A stretch of 64,000 nucleotides of DNA from contig JACATO010000680.1 in the NCBI GenBank assembly GCA_018389105.1, positions 998,001 through 1,062,000 on the forward strand, read 5' to 3'. The position numbers and the translations under genes were made by a program. The notes beneath the pieces were generated by a model that was not told where the DNA came from, made no database searches, and was given only the letters and a program-made list of their open reading frames with translations. Source of the stretch: Nautilus pompilius. Taxonomy: Eukaryota > Mollusca > Cephalopoda > Nautilida > Nautilidae. Positions 1 through 13,200 of the stretch are shown piece after piece; positions within the stretch are counted from its first letter, which is position 1; the number at the start of each line of letters is the position of its first letter.

Positions 1-859
1 AAACATTGAAATCAATAAGCTGTTGTTTTTTTTATTACTAGCAAGTTTGTGGTAGAAGCAATATTGGTTTTATCATCTTAAATAGTGATTGTTTTAAAAA
101 AATCTTTTGAAACTCTGGTTTATTTATATTTTATTTCATTTTAATATTTACAATTTTAAAACTTTCTTCATTGAAATCAAATATTTGATTTATGACTCGC
201 CAGATTTATTCTTTAAAATTTCAGATACCTTTATTTATTTTCCAGTGATATATTTACTAGCCGTCTTCTTTTTTTTTTTTTTAAGAACTTGAAGAAGCAT
301 TTTAGATGACTTGTATTTAATGATCACCTGTCTTAACTCTTTAGAATGTGATAGCTAATTATTTTTTGTGCAGGTGTTAGAATCCTTTAGTTGTACTGTC
401 TGCCTTTTAGATGGTGAAGAAAACAGTAGATAAATAGTAATCATTGTTGACTGCGTCGTTAGTTTACAGACATGCTATTATCTCTGTGTTACTTACAGAA
501 AGGAAGGGGTGGGTTTGGACATTTAAGTGATTTTTTTTCTTTCTTGTCACCATCATCATGTTTTACTGTTGACGTAGGAAAAATAAGGAAAAAAAACACT
601 ACATCAAAAGGTTGTGAGTTCAAGACCAGTTCAGACCACTTGCACCTTTATAGACTTTATTTTTAAATTCTTTGATTTTAAATTTATTGTATCCCTGTTG
701 AAGTATATGGAGTATTTTTTGTTTTGTTTGGTTTTTTTTTTTTTTTTCATATATGATAAATCGTATGGATCTAGAAAAGTAATCGTGATGCAGTGGGCTA
801 AGCAGAAGTATTGACAAGCTTTTGATTGTGATGTGTTTGATGAATTCTTTTACTTACAG
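1..859. other. AT-rich non-coding sequence upstream of the first candidate exon
   Basis: Low-complexity, T-rich sequence with several homopolymer T runs (around 268-282 and 731-748). The short open frames here are leucine/phenylalanine-rich translations of poly-T and show no domain. A stretch near 608-655 loosely resembles a tRNA B box but has no A box. I see no supported gene. It is probably intron or 5' flank of the gene whose WW exon lies at 6976. Confidence 0.6.
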
Positions 860-897
860 AATTTTTGAGATGACAGTTTATGAGAAAGCTGATGATG
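860..897 (+). CDS. candidate 38-nt exon with a start codon (unconfirmed)
   Basis: A pyrimidine-rich acceptor (ttcttttacttacag, AG at 858-859) precedes 38 nt that end at a strong donor, gtgagt, at 898-903. One frame is open across the segment and contains ATG at 870-872, giving M-T-V-Y-E-K-A-D-D plus one extra nucleotide (phase 1). It could be a small upstream exon of the gene that carries the WW exon. The phases disagree: the WW exon needs two nucleotides from the preceding exon, so direct joining would shift the frame. An intermediate exon, use as untranslated leader, or a chance pairing of splice signals are all possible. No family can be recognised from nine residues. Confidence 0.25.
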
Positions 898-3800
898 GTG
901 AGTGGGGCCTTCTCATGTTATAGATTAATTGCTAAAGATGTCAGATTGTTGTTCTTTTTTTCTTTTTTTGGGGGGTGGTGTGTTGTGAAGTGAACTCTTA
1001 TTAGTGTTGAAAAAGATAATTAATTTGTGTGGGCATATATGTGTTAATGCAAATACTTTTTTTTAATTTAAAGCTTAGCAGTGTTATATGGTGTAGGTAA
1101 GCAGTATCTTCTTCAGAGTTCACTGAACCATAATGATGCAGTCTTGTCTTGGCATTAGATGGACTGTGAGGTAAATTATTTTGTTGATTGTTCAGAATTA
1201 CTGCCACTGATTTGGAGGAACCACATCACTGCTGGATGTGTTCATCATAAAAATATTGCAGGGCAAGGCCATCATTAAGCATTTATTGTTGATCAGACTT
1301 TTGATGCATTTTTGGCTACATGTACAATGTCGATATATTTACATGAAAAAATGTTTAAAAATAATGTTGTATTCTAATTAATACTTTCTTTATAAAATCT
1401 CATTGGAATAGTCTGATTAATGAGCAAACAAATTAGGCACTTAATTTATAGTTGCAATTGTTATTGTTGAAATTGACTTTTACAACAAATCTTGTTAATT
1501 TGGTTTAATTTGTATGCTTTCATCTAGATACATTGAATTTATCATAAAATTTGTGTAATTTTTACTGAATTGCTATTGTATGTAGTTTTAATAATTCTAT
1601 TTGAAAAAGGTATTATAAGTGACAGCAAATTAAATTATAGGAAACTAACTTTTGTTCAGTAGACATTGTTTTTAAATGGTTAAGCAGTGGAAAAAAAAAT
1701 TAGTAAAACATCTGTCTGTTTTTAATTAAATGCCTTATCTAACTACATGTAATACAGTTTATTAATTAAATTCTACATTGGACTGATCTGCAGTAAGACT
1801 TCTAATACCATTAATCAAACAGGGTAAGTTACATATACTAGCTAGATCAGACTTAAAGTAGGAAAATGCTAGTGTCTTTTAATTGCTATTACATAACAAG
1901 CATATGACAATAAACACTCTACATATTGTGAGGTAAAACATGCACTTTACTGAAGCTTTTTGAGGATGTCATCTAACATGAAATACTAGTCATGTATTAT
2001 GAGAGTTACATATAAGTGATGACAAAAGTTTGCTTTAGTATGAAAATAATTAACAACTTTGAGTTTACAGAGATGTAAACAATATTTTAATTTTTTTAAT
2101 TTAAAACAAAATTTGGCCTGCATCAGAATTTCAAAATGTAAAGAACTTTTTAATTTAGTGTTTCATTACCATAGTTTCTTTAAACAAGGTAAAAAAAATA
2201 TTATTAAACTAATCAAAAGAATTGATATACAAATGCTCCTTAGATTAGAACTTTTTGACTAGAATGTGCAGATATCAAATGAAAAATTAAGGATATTCAA
2301 ATGAAAACTGGCTGGATACAATCATGATAATGCTATTTCAGCTGGGTTTCATTTTAATGTCCTTAGTAATCTTGTTTTTCACTTTTATGTTACCAAAGCT
2401 TACTGAAAAAGAGTGACTGACTATATGGAGAAAAGGGTGTATAATTATCATTACTACTATGTTGTTTTGGGGATTTAGGAAAAAGATAAATGTTTCTATT
2501 CTGAAGTCTTATTTAGAACAATGAAAGATCTTAAAATATGTTGAGGTTTAATTAAAAAATAAATAACTTAATTTTTTTAAAGCCTGTTCTTTAATGCTAA
2601 AAGAAATAAATTGTTTTTAATGACTATCAAACCATTCTGTTTATAATCCAAGTGCTTGCCTATCATTCAATTAAATTATTTCTCAGACATTTAAAAAATC
2701 TTGTTAATGTTGCTGGATATTTTTGTTTGGGATCTAGCTTCTAAAGTAATTTATAGACTAAATATCATACATTCCTAATAACAACAGATGGGTAGATTTA
2801 TCAGATAATATTTCAGGTACAAATCTTTAGAGATGTGAACTTATCAGTAGTGGGGCAAAGAAGAAGGTAGATATGACCAGAAGAAGGTATAGTGTTTTTA
2901 AGTTAATGTTTATTGTCACAAATTTATGCACTCAACTATCTTTAACTGTATCATTTGAGATGCTGAAAAGATAAATATTAATGTAGAAAAGCCATGTAGC
3001 AGAGCAAAGAGATGATGGTTGCTTCACATTCTGGTTAACTTGTTTGTGAGATCCGATCCTAATGATAAAGTAAATTGTTTTAAAAATAGCAGCAGAGCAT
3101 GCTAATACTTGGTAATTACTTTATTGAATCTTTGCATTGTATCACAGCATCGATGAGTTAAATAAATAAAAAGGTTCTTTGGTCAGCAGATACTGCTCAG
3201 AATGTTTAAAGTTGTTTACTGTTTGTTTCAGACTTAAATATACTTGCTTGTGAATCTGAACTGATGGTTTTAATGCATTAGAACTATACGATTAAATTCT
3301 CCCTTTGCCATTTAAGTGTATTTTGAATAAATTCAAGATTAGTCTGTCATTGCTTGCCATCTATTTGAGATGCATGCCATATTATGTACTGATTACATTT
3401 ACAATAATGTTTTCTCTGCATAATCAGACTCTTAGAACTAAAAGCTATGTCACATAGGGAATAAAGGAATTAGTTGCTGATACTTCAATTTGCTTAACAG
3501 CAGGAATGTAACTTGTGTGTATTCCTTAACACTTATTTTATTATACAGAATTTGTGATCAGTAAGCCTAATGCTCTAAAAGATATAGTTTCTTGGCATTG
3601 TTTTGAAAATAAATATTACTGATTAAGGTTACTACTTGTCTAATGTTTATATTAATTTCTAATGTAACTTACTGCTGTTAGTACTTAGCAGTAGTAGTAT
3701 TATTCCATTTTGTTTTTGAAAACTTAAGCAGAAATTATCACAGCTAACCATAAAGCCATAATTCCCACAAAAGAGAACAAAATAACAACAATAACAAGGT

Positions 3801-5194
3801 GTCAGGATGTGTTCTCTAAGATTATTATACATGAAAATAGTGTACATTGTTGGCTGTCATTATTTTTTATAATAGCTGATGTAAAGAAATGCAAAACTAT
3901 TTTGAAAAGAAGGCAATTTCAGTATTTTAAGTTTAAAACAATCTAAAGCATTTTCAGGTAATTTATAAGAAATGGTAAATTTTTGTTAATGAATCTTATG
4001 ACGTTTTTGATATTTTAAAATAAAATTAAAAGGATGTATATGTTTAGTCTAATAAAACAACTATGTCCAAAAGATGTTTGTACTAATACAATTTATCAAC
4101 TCTTCAGTTTCTTTTCTAAGTAAACATTTTTATAGAATTTTGAAAATCGATTTGGCAAAATGTCAGTCGTTTTTGCCAATTATTTCAATTAATTTTTTTC
4201 TTTTCTCTGAGCAAGTTTCATTTAAATCAAAAACAATGTACTTTGTAGCTTTGCATTTCACATATTTTGGTTGTATAGATTTAGATGCAGTGTAAATAAG
4301 TTGATTCCTGATAATTTTAGATTAGTGCTATTGGCTCTTTGTTTCTCAATGATCATTTTTGAATTATTGAAAATTACTCAGGTTTTCAGTATTCATGCAG
4401 TTTGACTGTTAGCCAATAGTTACAGTTTTCTGGGTTAATATGCTGTAAGTTTTGATAAATCTTTGCTCATAAAGAAAGTGTGACAAACCTTTATGAGGTT
4501 CTGACATTTTTTCTTAAACATTGCAAAGTGTGGTATGCATTTTCTTTTAGCATATACCTTATTTCAGATTTTCCATCTAGTATATAGTCAGTCCATTCTA
4601 TGATGACTAGTGTCCAGATGCAATCTGACTGGCCATTTTTAAACAAAAAGTACGTTGTAAATGACTAAATGTTAGATTTAGTAATCCAGTCAAGTTTGCC
4701 TATGTTAGCAATATTTCTGAGTGAGTGCAGTCTTAGTAATACATGTATCTATTTACTAAATCTATATTCATAAACTTATTCTAACATATGCATTTAATGT
4801 TAATATATATTTTTTCCATATGGGAATACATTGTGACACAAAAATACAAGCACAGGCTATAACTACACTAATTACTGGTGATTAAATTTTCGGTTCCACA
4901 TAATTATGCATAAAAGTTGAAATACATGTATATTGAAGTTTAACTGCATGTATTCATATCAATCATCCCCCTATAAAATCATGTTTACACAAAATGCATG
5001 GACTTACAAATCTGCATTATTGACAGTCATTGATTTCCTTGAGTAGTTCACTGGATGGTTGATCCTAATTGATTTCTTTGGTAAACTGATCATCCATTTC
5101 TGGCATTTTTTAAAAGTATTAGGCCAAAGATATCTAATTTAATGAGTGTGACTGGTATGTTGCATTTCTTATCCTCAACTTTGTTTTCTTTTGC
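898..5194. other. intron-like sequence, no supported gene
   Basis: AT-rich non-coding sequence. The few open frames (for example around 2059, 3659 and 4074) are short, biased to Leu, Phe, Ile and Lys, and lack recognisable motifs. No tandem arrays or transposon termini were seen. It is probably the intron upstream of the WW exon. Confidence 0.6.
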
Positions 5195-6234
5195 ATCCAG
5201 TAGTTGGGAACTGCAGAAGAAGCACTTCATAAATGTGGCTACACTGGCCCAACGACATGTTATCTATGATGTATGACATTGGCACTTTTAATATTTTGGC
5301 TTAAGTACTTGAATGATGCCATGGCTTAGGAGTTTGAAAATGGCCAATTGTGTTGGGTGGAGAAAACTGCAATTCTGTGCTTGTGAGTTGTAGGCATGGG
5401 TGAACATAGCATAATCCAGGTAAAAGAGGATATGTCAATTCTGCCTTTGCATTTTCTTCAAAATCTCATAGCCATTTCTTTATTAAAGCAGACCTCATCC
5501 ATGCATGTTGGTTGTAGGGTACATCATAGGCAGAGACTTAGTTTATGCATCTAAAGCAGCATGATCAACTGTGTCTACCAATGACCAAGAGCTTTTTTTT
5601 AATCTGTGTTTGCTCAGATGGAAAAAGTTAATTGCTCTTTCAATTGTTTACCGCTATTGCATGGCTTTTTTGAAATGCAGCATTTTATTCATTGATGTAT
5701 CCTGGTTAAAAAGTTTGATCTCATCAATGTTGAAAATGTTTCACAGTGAATAACCCTTTGTTATTTCTGGTAATTGCTTCAGCCATTTACCCACATAGTT
5801 GGATTGATGTCAGCAGTTTGGCCTGATGCAGTGCTAAAAGCATTGTTATGCCTTCTTTTAAAGGTCTTAAGCCAGTCGCTTTTTTGCTTTAAAATTACCC
5901 TTCTTTAATTTACTGGCCGATTTGAGGGCCATGGGTTTTAACATTGGCCTCATAATTTTTACCTGAGGGCCTATGGAATTTCAAAACTAGTCATAGACCA
6001 GTTGGTTGATATTATCATTTTCAGTTTTTCTGCGTTTCATTTGCAGTTGCCATCAGCATTGCTGTTATAACCAACCATGATTTCGACTTCATGCTTCAAA
6101 ATATTATTGATTTGTGATTGGCCATTTCAGAGTTTTTCAGCTTTGCTGCTTTCACACATGAAGAGTGCTTGAACCTTTTAAAAATTAAAGTGACAGGCTT
6201 TTTGTTGCTCATAGCCAATTTGGAATTTAGCCAT
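5195..6234 (-). pseudogene. pogo/Tigger-type transposase relic (DDE_1 family)
   Basis: Read on the minus strand from an ATG-like start at 6234, the sequence gives the full order of a Tigger/CENP-B-like transposase, interrupted by many stops and frame changes. There is an N-terminal psq-like helix-turn-helix remnant near 6200-6080. A CENP-B-type DNA-binding segment near 5890-5820 reads D-W-L-K-T-F-K-R-R-H-N. The first catalytic block reads F-N-I-D-E (family NADET) with its Asp codon at 5723-5725. An A-W-M block lies near 5500, and an S-P-P-N-T-I block (family PPNTT) at 5346-5363 is followed by a remnant of the QPLDQG motif. The block that should hold the second Asp (family VDNCPAH) is eroded to a sequence without Asp. 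Terminal repeats are not clear; a motif at 6340-6380 may be the remnant of one end. It is an old, immobile copy, antisense to the WW gene. Confidence 0.8.
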
Positions 6235-7083
<849 letters not shown>

Positions 7084-7186
7084 ACATAATGCATTTTAAA
7101 TGTTATTTTATAAATCTACACATCTGTTGTTATGGATGTTTGGTGTTTCATCTATAAATCACTTTAGAAGCCAGATGTCAAGCAGA

Positions 7187-7200
7187 AAAATGTAAGTACA
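7187..7200 (+). other. second copy of the donor context (cryptic donor)
   Basis: The 14 bases aaaatgtaagtaca that span the real exon end (7073-7086) recur exactly at 7187-7200, 114 nt (38 codons) downstream. The copy carries a full gtaagt donor at 7192-7197. Splicing there would include the in-frame stop at 7079-7081, so it would truncate rather than extend the protein. Confidence 0.5.
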
Positions 7201-10200
7201 GATTTTAGTTATTACATTGTTTTGAAGTTTGTGTACATTTTTGTTATACTATTAGAAAGAAGATTGTTAATTTCTAAAGGTTTTATGGCACAGTAAATAT
7301 TTCTTGTGCTTGCTTGGTCACTATAAATGATAATCACTTAGCTCACGCTTTAGTAAATGTTTTGATATTTATTCATTCAGTCAAGTACAGTCCGACAGTA
7401 TCTATCAGACCAAGAATCAAGATTGTAAGTATCTGTGTCATTCAGCAGTTATTGTGCCAAGAAGTAAAAAAATTATGCTGTGCTGGACAGAAATAAAAAA
7501 AAAAACAGGATTTCAGCAGTAAGAAAATAACCAATATGTTGCTGGAAGACTATCTCTATTGCATATTTGTTAAAGAGAACATCAGTGTGCTAACAAGAAA
7601 TTGTTTAAGTATGCATAATTCTTGAAGATGTTGATGCAGTTGAAATTTGAAATTGCACTAAGTACATAAAATAGGTCTGGATTAATACATAAAAAAATTT
7701 TTGATTGGTGGCTATTGAAATTAGTTGGGAGGAATGAATGTGAATGGAAAATCAGTACTAAATATATTTTTCTAAATAATAGTAGAGGCAATTCTTTATG
7801 ATTATAGTTAAGTTTTTAATTTCTTTTTATATTGATGCTGAATATGGACAAAGTAAATCAGTTTCAGTTTCCCTGTCAATTGGCATAGCTACTGTAAACA
7901 GAGGTCATTCTTTAAACAGCTGTAGTTGCCTAATTTATAGGTGGAAAAAAGACTTCTCAAGGTAGGCCTACATTCCACAATGATTGATTGTGCTCTATTT
8001 CACCTGTTAATTATATTCATATGATTTTTTTGTTTTCTTTTATTTTTGAAGTGGATTATAAAAAATATTTCTTGGTTTCTACTAAATTACTAGCTATTAG
8101 GAAAAGTGGTCATTCCAATTCATCATGTGAAGTGTGCATTTCATGGAAATTGTTCTAAATTGTTTGTAATTAAAATTTATTTGTTACAGAAAAAAAATAT
8201 TTTAAAATTGTTTGCCTGTCAGTTTAGTACATCTTTGTAAAATAGAATTAAAACCTTTGCATATATCAAGTTTAATCTTTTTTTGACATTAAATCTTTCC
8301 TTGTGTGTGTGTGTGCATGTTTGTGTCTTTTTATTTCTAGCATTGTTCATCACATTTTACAACTGTGAAAATCCCTTGTAATTACTGTAAACCCCATCTC
8401 TAGTTTTAATTTTTAAAGGCCATCTGATGTTTTGTTTGCTGAGTTAAGTGATAGCAGTTGATGAAGTAGTAGGCATTGTTGCTTTGGTCACTTCAGCAGC
8501 TGCATTTACCTAAATGTTTTAGTTGGAGCCTAGGCTAGGCTGGACATGAGTGACAGCTACAACTATTTGCTGCCAGTTACAGTATTAGATGGCTATCAGC
8601 AGCTACCAGTGGCCATGCTTCTGGCAGAAAACTGACATAACCACAATCGTATGGCTCTCTACATCTGATTAGAAATATCTGATTCTCAGAAGTAGAAATA
8701 AAAATACCTATTACTAGTTTAATACATGGATTTTATACATTGGAAGCTATTTTCTTCACACCTATATAAAGAATAATGGCAGAGTATTATGTAGCAGATT
8801 GTACTACTACAGAAGGATTTGAATTCAAATTTTTAATTTTGGAATATATTCATAAAAAGAAAAATAATCTATATTTTTAGTTTTAATTTATTTTTCGTAG
8901 TGCATTCTGTACTTTCAAAAGAGTTTGGGACAATACTTCTAGAGCAATCTGTCAACCTTCTAATTACAGTGCTTATTTGCTAAATTGATATTTTTGGGAG
9001 CATTAATATAGCTATTTGTTTTATTGCTATATAAGAAAGGTAATTTAAAAATTATTGCAGCAAGTTGGTCTTTACTATCTGCATTTAGCCTGAGAAGTGA
9101 TCTGATCTCGCCATGCCCCATCCTTGTATCAAAGTAGGAAGCTACAGTATTATGGACCATCAAAAGGTACATAATTAGATACTGCTTATAGATTTACTAT
9201 TGGAATCTTTAATTCAAAAACAATGAATATAGTTAAAATATAATAATAGTTAAGTCTTGGATATCATATTAATACATTAATTGTAATTTAAGTAGAGAAA
9301 AAATCATTAAAATTAGATGGATCTTGTCTTTTAATGCTCTTATTTACAAAGAAAAATATATTTTGTTATCATCAGTTTGATTTAATGTGTGACTCGAAGC
9401 AGTTTTTTTTTGTGTGTGTGCATGTGCTTTCTTGGCAAGATATTAAAGAATTAAATTCATGTTCAATTAAGTCTGTTTGGGCCATATTCAATAATTCTCA
9501 TAAAGCTTTCATAAGAGATTCTTATTCTATCTCATTGTTCCAAGAGAGCAAAGCCATTTAAAAGCACTATTCGTGAAGGTAGAGGAAAAAATACAAAAAA
9601 AAAAAAACATTAGTTGTGCTGATTCTAAAGTATCAAAAACAAATGTAGTGGGTGGATTGTGGTGATATGAAAGAATCTTACAGACCAGATTGGTTTGCTG
9701 GTTAAGTAGATTAGACATGACAACTGGACTAAATTAGGTCCAATCATTACTTAGAAAGTCTGCAGTTTGCTCATGCATTTAAATACACATAATTTGTCAC
9801 TTATTATGGTGTTTTTCTTGTCAGTATTTGTAAAATACTTGCCAAAGGCCAGAAATTAACATGGTCGATAGTGCAGCCAAGTTCATATTGTAATGCCAGC
9901 CACTAACATTTGTAAATGTGAGCCAGACTCATTGCTTCATTGCACAAAGATCAGACTGCACTTACTTTGTGATTGTTATATTATGTAGCATTGATATTCT
10001 TTTGAAATCAATCTATATTTTTTAGATAAAAAAACTTAACATCTTTATTAAAGAGTTAAACATACAATAATGAATTACACTTTTTTACTAACACCCTTTT
10101 TTCCTCTTACTTTAGATTATCTTGTAGAACTATATTAATATTATCTTGCTATAAGATGTGATAGTTTTGAGGATAGCAAAGAGATAATACCTATATGTAC

Positions 10201-13200
10201 ATCTTGACAGGAACTAGTTTAAAAATTAAAATTACTTCTGAATTTTCTAATGTTGTCATTAATGAAAACCCAGAAACAAGTCATATTTAGTTATTAAAAA
10301 TTTGAAAGAACGAAAAATAAAAATAACACCTTAGTAGTGAAAGTTTGGGTGTTAGCATGGCACACATTATGCTTGTTGATCATGGCAGTAAACACCTCAA
10401 TCAGATTACATCATGCTCTTCGCCTGAACATTTACAATAATCTAAAAAAGTTATTGTGTTTCTGCATTCATCTGATCATGCATTTTAGATTTGCAAATTG
10501 CTGGCTTCCATAAAGAAGAGGATGCATAGCAGATCATCCAACCAGCCCTATAGTTTCTTTGGGTTACACTACCTTTCTGGCATCCTTTAAGAATTTGTTC
10601 TGGAGTTCTGCATTTCTGTTGTGTGGGCATTTCTCAGAGGTGTATCAGCTTCACTTGTGCAGGCATGCAATTTGTCTGCAGTATTCTGTTTTTAATATGA
10701 ATATAATTACTTGTTACCTATTTTGAAGTTTAACTTGTTCTTGGTTTTGATAGTTTGAATGTTGTATTCATATAACTAAACTATAGGAGTTTCTCCTTTT
10801 GTTTTATATGCTCTCTGTTTTCCATTGGATGATGTTGGATGGTGGTTTGTTGAGGCTAGTTGCATTATTGTGTTATTTCCCTGCTCTGCAGTAGCAGTGG
10901 GTGGATCCCTCTGAGGTTGTGGGCCCAGCATTGCTCCTACCTAATCACAATCTATAGGCATGACACTACAATGAAAATCTTTTTGTCACATGGTCACTTG
11001 TTGTTTATCCATTGTGCTTAATTTTCTTGTGTATCCACATACCATAACAGGTTAGCACATTTGTCTTCATCAAGATTTTCATTTGGGTTGCCTTTCAGTT
11101 TCTGCTGAGGCTATGGAGCCCAGTCTGCCTTTAGCCTATTACACAGTTATCTTGCTGGATACTTGGTTGCATGAAGCAATTTAGTGGAAATAAGAGTGCT
11201 ACAAAAAAGCATTTCCAGCAGACAGTTGGGTGTAAAAAGTTATTTGCATATGCAGACTTCATGAACATAAGCTAGAAGCAGAACACTACAAGTACATGCA
11301 GCCCTTGAGTAGGAGAAGAGAGGCTTTTCATTTTGCTTTACTACTGTTGTTAGGTGGGATGTTTGGTTCAGATCCCAGCAGCCTCCTAGAAGATTCAAGA
11401 AGAATCATAGAAGGAAAAGGTACTATTTTATTATGGATAAAGACTGCCCAGAAATCGGACATTAATATGTAAAAATTTACTTGGATCTGCCTAGGTGTCT
11501 GAAAAAAATTAGTAAGGTTGTTTAGAATTTTCAATTATATTGAATAATAATAATAATAATAATAATAATTTAAGTAATTACAAATTAGATGAACTCTTTG
11601 GAAGATTTGATATCAAAAAATATTTTTTTGTGATAGTAGAATATTTGAGTTGACTAAATTATATTATAGATTTCAATAGTAAGGATATCACGTTAAAAAT
11701 GTATCAGTTAGTATACTTTTTTTACTCTCTGGGCCCTGTATACATTTTTTATATTTTTTGTCATTCTTTATTGAGTTAGACAAATTTATCAAAACAAATC
11801 TTAGCTATACTAACAGCTGCATATGGATTGTATTGCCATAACATACTTGATAATCCTTGTCTATAATACTTTGAAACAGTATAAATTAAAGTAAAAATTT
11901 TTTAAAATTTAAATTGGTGTTTTTTCCCTTAATCTTATTAATGCAAAAATTCTTGTTTTTGTGTGGTTTTAATTGTTGTTCAGTTTTTTTTTTCAAGGTT
12001 TATAATGAAAGCAGAAATTTTTTAAAGACTAGTGTACTCATATATAATTTAAAGCTAAAATTATTTTTAAATAATTGTTTGTTTAATGGAAAGTAAAGTT
12101 AAGACCATGACTCTAGATATATAAGAAGAACATTTCTATGCTTAATTTAATCCTAATTATTTATATTAGAAATTACTGCAGTTTTATAGTATATGGTATA
12201 CAAAACCATGTGCTAAAACTAAAGCATTTGACAATTCAATCATATCACAAACTGAATTAAAAAGTTTAAATTATTCAAATCATTTGCATAAAGAACTTCA
12301 AAACAACAGTAAAAACTTTAAAAGTAATTTTAAAAAATGTATTTTTGTAATATTTTAAAAAAATACATTTGATACATAGTTGATTGGATTTGTAAATTTG
12401 GAAAAGAGTAAAATATCTATTTAAAAAGGGTTAAATAAATTATTACATTGTTTTAAATCTTTGAGAAGTTTTATTATTATTATTATCTTAAATCCTTTGA
12501 TGAGTACACTCGTATTTTTATTGTGGGGGTACTTCTCAAAGAGTTAAAAGCATTTATCATATTTTGGTGCTATGTAAAATTGTCAATTTGGAATCGGTTC
12601 TCTCTATAGAAAAGTCCAAGTGACCTGATTTAGAAACTGTGTGCATTCTTTTTAGAATTAGTCTTCACTAAAATATATGTATATTGTCAGGACTCTAAAA
12701 AAAAAAAAAAAGATTACATGCTGGAGTCCATTCTGGCATCAATGTGGGAATAATGTAGAAAAGTAAGCTATTCGTAGCTAGAAATTGATTTTAGTTCTCA
12801 TTTATGTATGAATAGAAATGCAACAGATGGTAATGGGAAAAAGTTGATGTTGTGCCTGTTGCTGCTGTTCTAGGAGAGAGACAGAGAAAAAAAAGCAACA
12901 TCACTTGAGTAGGGAAGACAAGTATCAGCTGACGGATGCCAAAGAGATGGCCAGACATTAGAATAATTCAGTCATTTGTTCAGGCTTTGTTGACTGCAGG
13001 ATAGCAGGGAAACATTTTATTATGCATCATCAAGCTACTGTATATTTGGCAGATGCTTTCAGTCTTTTTTAAATTATAAATGATTAAAAATAATTATAGC
13101 AGTACCATGCTGGAGAGAGAATTGTAATGGAAAAGTCAGCAGCTGTTTTGAGCAAACAAATTATCATGAATTGTCCTAATGACAACAGAGATCTTCTATT

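Noticed and set aside
608-655. tRNA B-box-like gagttcaagacc
   Set aside because: No A box at the right distance and no cloverleaf; not enough for a tRNA or SINE call.
8400-8660. GC-richer patch with ccagtggcca, possible SINE head
   Set aside because: No B box and no match to the Deu-like core; left unassigned.
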